Positions 45,983 to 56,128 are shown, counted from the stretch's first letter. The stretch: 64,000 bases of DNA from Nostoc sp. TCL26-01 (GCF_013393945.1 NZ_CP040297.1:5745296-5809295), one strand, 5' to 3'. Notes: generated from the sequence alone by a model not told the origin. Numbers and translations are program-made.

Positions 45983-47032
45983 ATGGCAACGACAGTGCAG
46001 ACATTCGTACCTGAACAATTGACCGAGGTAAGTTTTCCCATCACTACCCTGAGTGCAACAGTAATCATCCAGATACCTGAGAGGTTTAGTGTATTTGAAG
46101 CAGTAAGCTTGAAGCAAACCTGCCAAGACCTAATCCAAGGAGACACACGTCCGCAAGAGATCATTTTTGACTTCCAAAAAACCACTTTTATGGATAGTAG
46201 TGGTTTAGGAGCTTTGATTAATAGTTGGAAAACTACCCAAGAAGCAAAAATTATCATGCTTTTGAGGAATGTCACCCCTCAAGTTTTGGCAGTCCTCAAC
46301 TTAACAGAACTACATCAGGTTTTTGCGATTGAGTCTAGTAGTACAACACCTTCCATAGCAGCCAACCAAGTCGTAAATATACAAAAAATTTCTCCTCGCC
46401 AAAAAGAGCAATTACCAGCTACTCACACTTCCGTAGGATCTTGGATTAAAAGATCAATAGATATTGTTGGTGCTTTAGTTGGCTTAGTGATTACAGGAAT
46501 TTTGTTGATTCCTGTGGCGATCGCTATTCAAATTGACGATCCAGGCCCTATTTTCTTTGGTCAAATTCGTTGTGGTTGGATGGGCAAGCGATTTAAAATC
46601 TGGAAATTTCGCTCGATGTGTGTAGATGCAGAAGCGAAAAAATCCCAAGTGAAAAATCAAGTCCAGGGGGCTTTTTTCAAGAATGAACATGATCCCCGCA
46701 TCACACGAGTAGGTACATTCATCCGCCGGACTAGCATTGATGAACTACCCCAGTTTTGGAATGTCTTGAAAGGAGACATGAGTTTAGTTGGAACTAGACC
46801 ACCCACACCCGATGAAGTAGAACGCTATGAAGTCCCAGAATGGCAGCGCTTGGATGTGAAGCCAGGGATGACTGGAGAATGGCAAGTCAACGGACGTTCA
46901 ACAGTACGTAGTTTTGAAGATGTAATTCGTCTGGATTTGCTCTATCAAAAGAACTGGAGTTTGTCGTACGATTTGCAGTTAATTTTCAAAACTGTGGCAG
47001 TTCTGTTTAATAAAAACAGTGGTGCTTGCTAA
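45983..47032 (+). CDS. STAS domain fused to polyprenyl-phosphate sugar transferase
   Basis: The 349-residue protein joins two known domains. Residues about 20-120 form a STAS (anti-sigma-factor-antagonist) domain with the phosphorylation motif MDSSGLGAL; the likely acceptor is Ser72. Residues about 155-345 form a bacterial sugar transferase: membrane helix SIDIVGALVGLVITGILLIPVAI, DDPGPIFFGQIRCGWMGKRFKIWKFRSM, RRTSIDELPQFWNVLKGDMSLVGTRPP and the C-terminal VKPGMTGEWQVNGRS. Such enzymes load the first sugar phosphate onto undecaprenyl phosphate and start EPS repeat units. The added STAS domain suggests control by a kinase/phosphatase pair. ATG 45983 starts it; a strong terminator follows. Confidence 0.9.
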   Translation: MATTVQTFVPEQLTEVSFPITTLSATVIIQIPERFSVFEAVSLKQTCQDLIQGDTRPQEIIFDFQKTTFMDSSGLGALINSWKTTQEAKIIMLLRNVTPQVLAVLNLTELHQVFAIESSSTTPSIAANQVVNIQKISPRQKEQLPATHTSVGSWIKRSIDIVGALVGLVITGILLIPVAIAIQIDDPGPIFFGQIRCGWMGKRFKIWKFRSMCVDAEAKKSQVKNQVQGAFFKNEHDPRITRVGTFIRRTSIDELPQFWNVLKGDMSLVGTRPPTPDEVERYEVPEWQRLDVKPGMTGEWQVNGRSTVRSFEDVIRLDLLYQKNWSLSYDLQLIFKTVAVLFNKNSGAC

Positions 47033-47066
47033 TCTATCTAACTTAGTGTGTCTATTACTAGCTATC

Positions 47067-47113
47067 AAAACAAGATACCCGAATGCTCAACCGATTCGGG
47101 TATCTTGTTTTTT
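47067..47113. terminator. Strong bidirectional terminator between EPS locus and NRPS cluster
   Basis: An 18-bp perfect stem, AAAACAAGATACCCGAAT (47067-47084) with ATTCGGGTATCTTGTTTT (47094-47111), encloses a 9-nt loop and has A- and T-runs on its two outer arms. It serves the convergent sugar transferase (left) and the terminal NRPS gene (right) alike. Confidence 0.92.
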
Positions 47114-47155
47114 AGCAAAAAACTTTAATCACAAAACAAATACGTGAGTTGGTTT

Positions 47156-50100
47156 TTAGCAGTATTCCCGTGACAAAACTGTACTTGAGACTTCTTTAAT
47201 TGTGGTCTTGTCTGGCTGTAGTTGCTCTAGGCAAGATTGCAATTGTTGAGCGAGTAGCTTGACATGGGGTTCTTCCATCAGACCAGTGTGAGAAGTTCCC
47301 AAAACTTCGTAAATCTCTACTCCATTGGTGGCTATCTGACCCCAACGTAAATCAGGGCTATTTTCTAACTGAGTCATATTATTAATTGCACGGAAAAGAG
47401 TAATTTTCCCTGGATATTCTTGAGCTACGTATTTTTTATACGCCTGATAATTAGCTGCGACTACATTGTAGATGAATAGTTCTGGGAGCGATCGCTTCAC
47501 ATAATGCAAGTAAAATCTGTAGATAATACTCACTCTCCCGGCTGTTAAATGCCAATACAGCTTTTCCCAAAGATAAGTTAATCGCTCAGAAAACTGCAAT
47601 TTCTGTAAATTTCTCAACCTTAATAAGCCCTGACTCCAAAAAGATTGTGGTTTGCTATTACTAGCCTGATTACCATCAAATTTGTTAGCTATGGGAGCGC
47701 CCGTATCAAAGATTGCCAGTAATTTCACTTCTTGACCTTGTGCTTGCAGTTGTTGAGCGATTTCTAAAGCTAATGTACCACCCCATGAAAAGCCACCCAA
47801 CAAGTAAGGGCCTTGTGGTTGCATTTTTCGCATTTCTTTGATGCAGCTAGAGGCTATTTCTGGGATAGAAGTCATCGGTGTTTGTTGACCATCTAGACCT
47901 TTCGCTTGTAGAGCATAGAAGGGTTGCTCTGGGTCTAAATAACTGGCTAATCCCCGATAGAATAGGATGTTGCCCCAAATAGCATGAACACAGAAGAATG
48001 GTAGCTTGCTAGGTATACCCGGTTTCATCACTACCAAGTGTTCCCAAACTTGGGGTGCTGCTTCTTGGCGAATCACCTCTGCAAGTTGGGCAATTGTTGG
48101 TCTTTGCAGCAGGGTTGATAAACGGAAGTTTTTGTCAAAATGCTTTTCAATTTCCGAAAATAGGCGCACTGCTAAGAAGGAGTTACCGCCTACGGCGAAA
48201 AAGTTATCTTCAACGCCGATGGGTTGTACACCCAAAATCTTTTCCCAAATTTTTACTAGTTGCATTTCCACTTGATCACGGGGAGCGACAAACACAACTT
48301 CTGACGTTTGCTGGACAAAATTAGGTGTTGGTAAGGCACGATGATCGATTTGGCCATTGGCAGTGAGAGGAAGGGATTCTAAGCTGACATAATCAGCCGG
48401 GATCATGTAATCTGGCAACTGGTGAGCGAGAAAACTCTGCAACTCATCAGTTGTTAATGTCTCTCCTGTTTGGGGAACAATGTAAGCAATTAAGCGATTG
48501 TTGCCAGCCGGAGGTTGATTAGCAATGACTACCGCCTGAGCTATGGCTGGGTGTTGGTTTAATAAAGTTTCTATCTCTGCCAACTCGATCCGAAAACCGT
48601 CTATTTTGACTTGGTGATCGTTGCGTCCTAAATACTCAATATTGCCATCTGGGAGGTAGCGAGCTAAATCACCAGTTTTGTAGAGGCGAGAGTTGGGTTC
48701 AGGACTGAAGGGATTAGAGATGAATTTCTCAGATGTTATGTTGGGGCGATCGCTATAACCTTGAGCAATACCAAGTCCACTAATGTAAATTTCCCCAGGA
48801 ACGCCGACTGGTAAAGGTTGCAATAGGCGATCGAGAATGTAGATTTGGGTGTTGGCGATTGGTTTACCGATGGGGATCTCTGCTCGCCGACTTGTGGCTT
48901 GATTCGCCGTTTCTGGGTGGTAAATTGTGGCTGTGAAAGTTGTCTCTATTGAGCCGTAAGCATTTAACCAGCGTACTTGTTGCCCAAAGAGTTTTACCCA
49001 AGCTTGATAAGCTGTTTGGGCAACTTTTTCTCCTCCCACCATGACTAGGCGTAGGTTTGCTGGTAAGGATTGAGGAGATAGGGAGGCGGCGTTAACTAAC
49101 TCATACCAAAAGGCAGTGGGTAAATTGAGGATGGTAACTTGTTTTTGAGTAATTAAGGAGAAAAACTCTAGGGGTGAGTTGGGAATTTCCTGGGGTTGGA
49201 GAATAGCTGTTGCTCCACTGATGAAGCTAGAAAACAGGGATTCAACGATCGCATTCCTACCCTTGGCAGCAAATGTTAACACGCGATCGCCTGGGGTCAA
49301 TTGCCAAACTTCACTCATTGCTAAACTGTGACTCAGCAGATTCTGGTGGCTAATCTCTATCCCATCTGGTTTACCGTGGGGATTGGGGACGTAAATGACA
49401 CAGGCGAGACTGTCATCTGTGGTTTGACAATCGGGATCGTTTTGATGATGTTTGGCGATCGCTTGCCACTGGGTATCGAATGCGACTACTTGCTGATGGT
49501 GAGGTAAGTCGGATAAAAGCTGGCTTTGAGTTAACACGAGCGAGGTAGGAGAACTTTGCCCATAATGAATGGAATCCAGCAATGTGAAAGCTTTCCCAGC
49601 TTTGAGAACACCCAAAATTGCTACCACCATTTCCCAGGATGGCTGCATATAGATAGCCACTGGTGTGGCTGTGGGTAAATCCAATGTGAGCAGGTAATTG
49701 GCTAGTTGATTGGCACGCGCGTTTAACTCTTGATAGGTTAATTGTTGCTCACCGATGATTAAGGCGATCGCTTGGGGATTCTTCTGTACCTGTTCGCTAA
49801 TTGCTTGACACAAAAACTTACTTGTGGTATGTTTGCAAGCTGTATTATTCCAGCCTACCAATAATTGCTGCTTTTGTGCGGGTTTAAGTATAGGCAACAT
49901 CGCCAGACTGCAATCTGGGTTAGTCACAATATTTTCTAGCAGCACTTGAAAACACTCCAGCATTTGAGCGATGGAAGTTCCCTCAAACAGATCCTCGTTG
50001 TATTCAAATACAGCCCTGACACCTTGGTCTGTTTCCCGCATCACCAGGCTCAAATCAAATTTGGTTTCTCCGACGTAGACATAACCAAATAAAGAATTGA

Positions 50101-51493
50101 TGGTTAGTTCCGGTAATTCTATTGTCGATAAAGTATTGTCGTTCTTCCAAGGGGGATTGAGGGCAAATAGCACCTGTAACAAAGGTAAACGTCCCCACCG
50201 CGATTTCCGCCCTAATTCATCAGTGAGTTTTTCAAACGGGACATTTTGATGAGTATCAGCTTCTAGGGCATTATCACGGACTCGTTTCAGCAGTTCCCGA
50301 AAACTCAGGCTATCTCCTAGCAAAGTCCGCAGTGCCAATGTCTTGGTAAAAGGGCCAATTAAGTTCTCAATTTCTACTTGAGTTCTCCCCCCATGAGAAA
50401 AGCTAATCAGGATGTCTTCTTGGCCTGTGTAGCGATAGAGTAGCACTTTAAAGGCTGCCATCAGGGTCATAAACAAGGTAGATCCTGTTTGCTGACTTAA
50501 GTTATTTAAGGACTCACTCAAAGATGGTGGCAACAAGAGATAACGCCGAGAACCCCGATAGCTGAGGACTGGCGGCCGGGGATAATCGGTGGGTAGGGGT
50601 AAGGGAGATAAATCACCTTTGAGTTTTTCTTGCCAATAATCTATTTCTGGCTGGAGTAAATCTCCTTGTAAGCATTGGCGTTGCCAGTGAGCAAAGTCTC
50701 CATATTGGACGGGGAGTTGTGCTAGGGGAGAGGGTTGATCTTTGCAGAAGGCTTGATATAAGGCTAGTAATTCCCGGAAGAAGATATCGCAAGAAGTCCC
50801 ATCACAAACGATTCTATGCAGGTTGACTATAAGAATGTATTCTTCTGGGTGGAGTTGAAACAAGGTAAGGCGCACCATTGGCCCTTGTTCCAAGTCGAAG
50901 GAACGACGAATATCTGCTTCGGCGGCACGTTTTGCTGCCCCATCTTTTTCGTCTGGGGGCAATTTTTGCAGATCGATAACTGTCAAAGGTACGGTTATTT
51001 CTGGTTTGATTTGCTGTACGGGTTGTCCATCCTCCACCACGAAAATGGTACGCAGGATTTCATGTCGTCGCAGCATTTCGTTTTGACTCCGTTCCAGGGC
51101 TTTGAAGTTGAGTTTGCCTTGGAGACGGTAAACGTAGGGCATATTATTGATGGGGCTATCTGGCTCTAGCTGATGCTGTAACCATAGCCGTTCTTGAGAA
51201 AAAGACAGGGGTAAGTTGCTATCTTTGGGAATTGTGACAATTGGCGGCAATTTGTTAGCCACTTTCGCCGCACTGACTTGTTGCAAGAAGGAGATGACTT
51301 CGAGTTTGCGCTCTTTGAGTTCAGCTAACAGTTGTGGACTCAGCACGTCTTTGGGCGCACGATAACGCAGACGCTCGCCTTCTAGCCACAATTTTACTTC
51401 TAGTTGGTGTAACTCCGATAACAAGGTATCGATTGTTCTCACACTGTCTTTGTCCTGTTTGGGCAGTTCCACAACTGGCTTCAGCATCATCAT
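47156..51493 (-). CDS. Terminal NRPS module C*-A*-PCP-TE with degenerate C and A domains
   Basis: The 1445-residue protein starts with a TubC-type docking domain (about 22-70), then C (about 95-530), A (about 555-1055), PCP (about 1070-1145) and a type I thioesterase (about 1160-1430). The condensation motif is HRIVCDG at 226-232, so the catalytic second His of HHxxxDG is Arg227. In the A domain, A3 reads YVPNPHGKPDG (701-711) in place of the YTSGSTGxPKG loop, the Asp of FDxxxxE is Arg746, and A10 is NGQIDH with Gln1048 in place of the catalytic Lys. PCP Ser1105 (GGNSF) and TE Ser1236 (GFSWG) are intact. It probably releases the product without adding a residue. It begins 2 bp after the stop of the preceding NRPS gene. 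Confidence 0.92.
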   Translation of the reverse strand: MMMLKPVVELPKQDKDSVRTIDTLLSELHQLEVKLWLEGERLRYRAPKDVLSPQLLAELKERKLEVISFLQQVSAAKVANKLPPIVTIPKDSNLPLSFSQERLWLQHQLEPDSPINNMPYVYRLQGKLNFKALERSQNEMLRRHEILRTIFVVEDGQPVQQIKPEITVPLTVIDLQKLPPDEKDGAAKRAAEADIRRSFDLEQGPMVRLTLFQLHPEEYILIVNLHRIVCDGTSCDIFFRELLALYQAFCKDQPSPLAQLPVQYGDFAHWQRQCLQGDLLQPEIDYWQEKLKGDLSPLPLPTDYPRPPVLSYRGSRRYLLLPPSLSESLNNLSQQTGSTLFMTLMAAFKVLLYRYTGQEDILISFSHGGRTQVEIENLIGPFTKTLALRTLLGDSLSFRELLKRVRDNALEADTHQNVPFEKLTDELGRKSRWGRLPLLQVLFALNPPWKNDNTLSTIELPELTINSLFGYVYVGETKFDLSLVMRETDQGVRAVFEYNEDLFEGTSIAQMLECFQVLLENIVTNPDCSLAMLPILKPAQKQQLLVGWNNTACKHTTSKFLCQAISEQVQKNPQAIALIIGEQQLTYQELNARANQLANYLLTLDLPTATPVAIYMQPSWEMVVAILGVLKAGKAFTLLDSIHYGQSSPTSLVLTQSQLLSDLPHHQQVVAFDTQWQAIAKHHQNDPDCQTTDDSLACVIYVPNPHGKPDGIEISHQNLLSHSLAMSEVWQLTPGDRVLTFAAKGRNAIVESLFSSFISGATAILQPQEIPNSPLEFFSLITQKQVTILNLPTAFWYELVNAASLSPQSLPANLRLVMVGGEKVAQTAYQAWVKLFGQQVRWLNAYGSIETTFTATIYHPETANQATSRRAEIPIGKPIANTQIYILDRLLQPLPVGVPGEIYISGLGIAQGYSDRPNITSEKFISNPFSPEPNSRLYKTGDLARYLPDGNIEYLGRNDHQVKIDGFRIELAEIETLLNQHPAIAQAVVIANQPPAGNNRLIAYIVPQTGETLTTDELQSFLAHQLPDYMIPADYVSLESLPLTANGQIDHRALPTPNFVQQTSEVVFVAPRDQVEMQLVKIWEKILGVQPIGVEDNFFAVGGNSFLAVRLFSEIEKHFDKNFRLSTLLQRPTIAQLAEVIRQEAAPQVWEHLVVMKPGIPSKLPFFCVHAIWGNILFYRGLASYLDPEQPFYALQAKGLDGQQTPMTSIPEIASSCIKEMRKMQPQGPYLLGGFSWGGTLALEIAQQLQAQGQEVKLLAIFDTGAPIANKFDGNQASNSKPQSFWSQGLLRLRNLQKLQFSERLTYLWEKLYWHLTAGRVSIIYRFYLHYVKRSLPELFIYNVVAANYQAYKKYVAQEYPGKITLFRAINNMTQLENSPDLRWGQIATNGVEIYEVLGTSHTGLMEEPHVKLLAQQLQSCLEQLQPDKTTIKEVSSTVLSREYC

Positions 51494-51495
51494 GG

Positions 51496-54400
51496 CTATA
51501 TCTCTCCTTCTTCATCATCTTCGGTTAAGTCAGACTGGGGAGCCTGCCAAGTTTGGGCGCTCATGGTAATCACTTCAATGCGTTTGGCTAAATCGGCGAT
51601 CGTCGGCACTTCAAATAAGATGGATAAGGGCAGTTTGACTTGAAAAGTTTGATAAAGACGAGCCATTACCTGAGTTCCCAGTAATGAATGTCCGCCTAAT
51701 TCAAAGAAGTTGTTATGTACACCCACACGCTCTAACCGCAGTACTTGAGTCCAAATATCGGCAATTTGCTGTTCCGTGGGGGTACGTGGTGCGAGATAAT
51801 TGGCTTCCAGTTCCAGACGCACTAAATCAGGTTTGGGGAGGGCTTGGCGATCTACTTTGCCATTGGGTGTCAGTGGCATAGCCTCTAAGATCATCAAGGT
51901 AGCCGGAACCATGTGTTCGGGCAAGCGTTGTTTCAGGAACTGGCGTAATTCGGGAATTAGCTGATAGTTCTCGGCTTGCTTGAGCATGGGACTATTGGCA
52001 GTAGCACCAGATATTTGCTGGGGTGGGGGAGATGCTATTTGCATTGCCTGATCTAGGCGCAGGAAAACCGCTTCTATATAACCATCTTTAGCGGCATCTG
52101 ACCATCTGAGGTCAACTTTATAGGGGAATTCTGCTCCTAGTTGCCAGAGATGCTCTGGATCAATTCCTGGTGCAACTGTCTGAAGCTTGGCTTGTAAGTC
52201 GCCGACAGTCGCTAGATTTTGGTCTTGTTGCAACCAGGCTAAAGCTTGCACTTCTGTTTGAAGGCGGGCGTTAGGAATTCTGTTGAGGCAATAATATTCG
52301 GGTTTTGTTGTCTCCAGAATGCGCCGCAATTCCGTGATAGTTAACTGTTCATCTAGCCAATCATGCCAAGTTGGCTGATTGTTAATTTTTTCTGGCGTTC
52401 CTATGTACAAAAAGACATCATAGTGAAACTGGGTGGTTTCATTCCATAAATTACCCCGACGCAGTTGGAACTCCATATGCCCAATTTCCGGAATCTGCTG
52501 TTTCAGGGCATAAAAGAAACCGGGATCAACAACGAGTTCGTCTTCGTTTTTGACGCGATTCTCGACAATTGTCTGGAATTTGTCGATGAGCATGGAAGCA
52601 GGCGATCGCTTGAGTTGATCCATTGCATGATAAGTTGGCAATAATCCATAGCTTTGGACATCACCGACATAAATCCAACCACCTGTTTTTACCGCCTTTG
52701 CCGCCTTTTCTAAGACTTGCTGTAAATAACCCGCATCGGGGAAATACTGGACAACTGAGTTGATAATTACCGTATCGAAGGAATCAGGTTCAATTCCTTG
52801 GAAATCATCAGCACTTCTGTGATCTAGAACAACTTCTGGTAAATTTTTGGTGGATGATTGTAGTTGCTTTTGTAATGCTTGGATGGCTGGGGCTGCATAG
52901 TCTGTTCCCAAGTAATATGTGCATTGGGGGGCAACTTCCAGTAAAATTTGTCCTGTCCCACAGCCGATTTCCATCACGCGACTGGGTTTGAGAGCCAAAA
53001 TTCTCGCTACAGTTTGCTCTAACCATTCTTGGACTTGTGCTTCAAAGTTATCTTGATTAGTTAACTGTTTAATAATTGCGGCATCGCTTAAAGTCTGGTT
53101 TTGCAGAGATTCTGGTGTAGCATTCTTTAAAGCTGATTCATAGAGTAAATCCCATCTTTGATTCCAGTCTTGAATATGTGCATCGCCTAGTAACTCAAGT
53201 TCAGCTGCTTGTTTAGCCACCAAGTAGCCAACTAAAGTTTTCTCATCGGGAATATCTTCTCTAACGACAACCACCGCTTCTTTCACCGCCGGATGTTGGG
53301 CCATTGTCGCTTCAATCTCACCCAATTCAATCCGAAAACCCCGGACTTTGACTTGATAATCAATCCGTCCTAAGTACTCAATTTCTCCATTAGGTAAATA
53401 GCGAGTCAAGTCTCCAGTCTTGTATAACCGGGATTGGGGATCAGTGCTGAAGGGATTGGGGATAAATCTCTCGCTAGTTAAATCAGGGCGATTTAAATAC
53501 CCCCTTGCCAATCCTGCACCACCGATATACAACTCACCAGGGATACCAACAGGAACGGGTTGCAAATGAGCATCTAAAATATAGGTCTGAGTATTAGCGA
53601 TGGGATGACCAATGTTGATTGGTTGATCTGTTGGGACAACTTGACAACCTGTAGCCCAAATGGTGGTTTCTGTCGGCCCGTAGAGGTTCCACAACACTTT
53701 ACCCATCGGTAACAGTTGGTTTGCTAAGTCTCTGGGTAAAGCTTCACCCGTGGAAATCATCTTCAATTGGGGGCTACCTTGCCAGCCTGCGGCTAGTAGC
53801 AGTCGCCAAGTAATTGGCGTAGGCTGCATGAAGGTAACACTGTGGGTATTGAGCAATTTTAGGAGTTGATTGCCATCAGCAGCTTCTGCTCGACTGGCTA
53901 ACACCAATTTTGCCCCAGTGATCAGGGGAAGGAAAACTTCGGAAACGGCGATGTCGAAGGATAAGCTGGTGACGGAAAGCAGTGTATCTTCAGCTGTTAA
54001 TCCTGGTGCTTGCTGGATGCTGTGGAGGAGATTTACCGCACTGCGATGCTCGATTTGCACCCCTTTCGGTTGACCTGTGGAACCTGATGTGTAGATGAGG
54101 TAGGCGAGGTTGTCAGGGGTGACATCAGATGTGGGGTTGGGCAATTCCTCTGTTGTGGTTTGCCAGTCACTATCGAGGCAAATCGTCTGGGCTTGATGCT
54201 GGGGTAGGGTGGCTTGGAGATGGGTTTGTGTCAATAGTATTGATACTTGCGCATCTTGCAGCATGAACGCTAAACGTTCTGGGGGGTAGGTGTAATCTAA
54301 GGGTAGGTAGGCTCCCCCGGCTTTAAGGATGGCTAAGACTCCTATGACCATTTCCACAGAGCGTTCCACACATAACCCCACTAGTACCTCTGGTTTCACA

Positions 54401-55986
54401 CCCAAGGTTTGCAGATGATGCGCCAGTTGATTCGCTCGGTGATTCAGTTCGCGGTAGGTTAGTTGTTGGTCAGCAAAGATAATGGCGATCGCTTCTGGTG
54501 TTTTCTCAACTTGGGCAGCAAATAGTTGATGAATGCAAAGATCCTGGGAATAAGTCTTGGTGGTATTGTTCCAGTCGGCTAGTAACTGTTGCTCAAATGC
54601 TGGCAGGAGGGGTAAGGAGGCGATGGTTTGATTGGGGTTGGCTACTATCCCCGATAACAAGGTTTCCAACTCTGCCAAGCGGCGGCGGATGGTGTCAGCT
54701 GCAAATAAGTTGGTATTGTATTGGCACTCTAGGGTGAGTTGTCCACGTAATTCGGTGGCATTGATAAATATCTCAAAGTTTTCAAAGGAACGGGGATTGG
54801 AGAAAAATTCTACCTCCAAGCCTGCGAAGGGGAGTTTATCACTTGCTAACCCTTGATCGATATTGAAGATAATCGGCACTAAGGGAATACGGCTAGCATC
54901 CCGTGGTAATGATAGTTTTCTTACCAGACTGCCAAAGGTAAACTGCTGGTGATCGTAGGCATCCAACACAGGCGATCGCCTAGCTTGCAGGTAGTCACTA
55001 AAGGATTGTTCACTATTAACATGACTCCGCAATGGTAATAAATTTACGCAATGACCTACAAGATTATACTGTCCTGTAGCCGCTTGTCCGGCAGCAGATA
55101 TGCCCACAACTAAATCATTTTGTCCTGTGAGGCGGTGCAACCAGACTTCAAACCCTGCCAAGATTGTCGTCATCAAGCTACAACCCAGTTTTGTCCCTAG
55201 TTGTTTGAGGTGAGTGACGAGTTCTGGGTTTAATTGCCAATCTTCACGGGCCGAGTTAAAGGTTCGCAGTGGTGGACGCTGGCGATCTGTGGGAAAATCT
55301 ACCACCGGTACAGAGTTAGCGAACTGATCTAACCAATATTGTTCTGTGGTAATTGCTTCGGGATTTTCTGCCTCGTCTGCTTGTAAAATGGCGTACTCAC
55401 TAAAACAGTCTGGTTCTGCCAAATCTGCATTTTTCCCTTGCTGCAAGGCAGAATACATTTGTCCCAAATCTGGCATCAGTACTGCCCAAGACCAACCATC
55501 GCAAATAATATGATGGGCAGTCAAAGTCACTAAATGCTCTTGTGGATGCAGTTTGATAATTTGGGCGCGAAAGAGGGGGCCATGTTCCAAGTCAAATGGT
55601 TTCTCTACCTCTTGTCGTAGCAAACTCGCCACTTTTGCCTCTTGATCTGACTGTTCTACAGCAGAAAGGTCAATGGTGGGGATGTCAATTGACAAGGCAG
55701 CTACTATACAGAGTGTACTGCCATCAGTGCTGAAGGTTGTCCGTAAGGCTTCGTGGCGTTGGACTAATTGTTGTAAGGCTGACTGGAGGGCTGCTAAATC
55801 TAGTTTTCCTTTGAGGCGCAAGGATTGGGATTCGTTGTATGCACAATTGGCAGCATCCCCCATCTGTACAGATGCCCAAATTTCTTTTTGCGATTCGGTG
55901 GCAGGAGCCGTTAATAGTAATTCTCCATCTGCAAACGGATCAAAATCAACAGACGTTAATTGAGAATCTACTGGTAATAAACTCAT
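51496..55986 (-). CDS. NRPS module C-A-MT-PCP (N-methylating)
   Basis: The 1496-residue protein has C (about 25-455, HHIICDG at 158-164), A (about 480-925 and 1340-1385) split by an N-methyltransferase (about 935-1330, SAM motif VMEIGCGTGQ at 1004-1013), and PCP (about 1395-1460, Ser1434 in GGHSL). All catalytic motifs are present, including A3 at 632-642 and the A10 Lys in NGKVDR. Read by hand, the binding-pocket residues are D-I-S-Q-I-T-L-I-W-K, nearest to the glycine code DILQLGLIWK that I recall, so a small N-methylated residue is likely but not certain. The acidic tail DLTEDDEEGEI can dock to the TubC-type domain of the next protein. It follows the acyltransferase gene after 142 bp. Confidence 0.93.
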   Translation of the reverse strand: MSLLPVDSQLTSVDFDPFADGELLLTAPATESQKEIWASVQMGDAANCAYNESQSLRLKGKLDLAALQSALQQLVQRHEALRTTFSTDGSTLCIVAALSIDIPTIDLSAVEQSDQEAKVASLLRQEVEKPFDLEHGPLFRAQIIKLHPQEHLVTLTAHHIICDGWSWAVLMPDLGQMYSALQQGKNADLAEPDCFSEYAILQADEAENPEAITTEQYWLDQFANSVPVVDFPTDRQRPPLRTFNSAREDWQLNPELVTHLKQLGTKLGCSLMTTILAGFEVWLHRLTGQNDLVVGISAAGQAATGQYNLVGHCVNLLPLRSHVNSEQSFSDYLQARRSPVLDAYDHQQFTFGSLVRKLSLPRDASRIPLVPIIFNIDQGLASDKLPFAGLEVEFFSNPRSFENFEIFINATELRGQLTLECQYNTNLFAADTIRRRLAELETLLSGIVANPNQTIASLPLLPAFEQQLLADWNNTTKTYSQDLCIHQLFAAQVEKTPEAIAIIFADQQLTYRELNHRANQLAHHLQTLGVKPEVLVGLCVERSVEMVIGVLAILKAGGAYLPLDYTYPPERLAFMLQDAQVSILLTQTHLQATLPQHQAQTICLDSDWQTTTEELPNPTSDVTPDNLAYLIYTSGSTGQPKGVQIEHRSAVNLLHSIQQAPGLTAEDTLLSVTSLSFDIAVSEVFLPLITGAKLVLASRAEAADGNQLLKLLNTHSVTFMQPTPITWRLLLAAGWQGSPQLKMISTGEALPRDLANQLLPMGKVLWNLYGPTETTIWATGCQVVPTDQPINIGHPIANTQTYILDAHLQPVPVGIPGELYIGGAGLARGYLNRPDLTSERFIPNPFSTDPQSRLYKTGDLTRYLPNGEIEYLGRIDYQVKVRGFRIELGEIEATMAQHPAVKEAVVVVREDIPDEKTLVGYLVAKQAAELELLGDAHIQDWNQRWDLLYESALKNATPESLQNQTLSDAAIIKQLTNQDNFEAQVQEWLEQTVARILALKPSRVMEIGCGTGQILLEVAPQCTYYLGTDYAAPAIQALQKQLQSSTKNLPEVVLDHRSADDFQGIEPDSFDTVIINSVVQYFPDAGYLQQVLEKAAKAVKTGGWIYVGDVQSYGLLPTYHAMDQLKRSPASMLIDKFQTIVENRVKNEDELVVDPGFFYALKQQIPEIGHMEFQLRRGNLWNETTQFHYDVFLYIGTPEKINNQPTWHDWLDEQLTITELRRILETTKPEYYCLNRIPNARLQTEVQALAWLQQDQNLATVGDLQAKLQTVAPGIDPEHLWQLGAEFPYKVDLRWSDAAKDGYIEAVFLRLDQAMQIASPPPQQISGATANSPMLKQAENYQLIPELRQFLKQRLPEHMVPATLMILEAMPLTPNGKVDRQALPKPDLVRLELEANYLAPRTPTEQQIADIWTQVLRLERVGVHNNFFELGGHSLLGTQVMARLYQTFQVKLPLSILFEVPTIADLAKRIEVITMSAQTWQAPQSDLTEDDEEGEI

Positions 55987-56128
55987 AGAACCACCTTAAT
56001 TATCTAAAAAAATGTAAAAAAATATTAAATCTAAATTCGTTTGCGAGAAAGGTAACATTATGGGGATTTATATCTTCTCACAAATGCTGCGGATAATTCC
56101 ATGAATAACTCAATGACTAACAGTTAAT

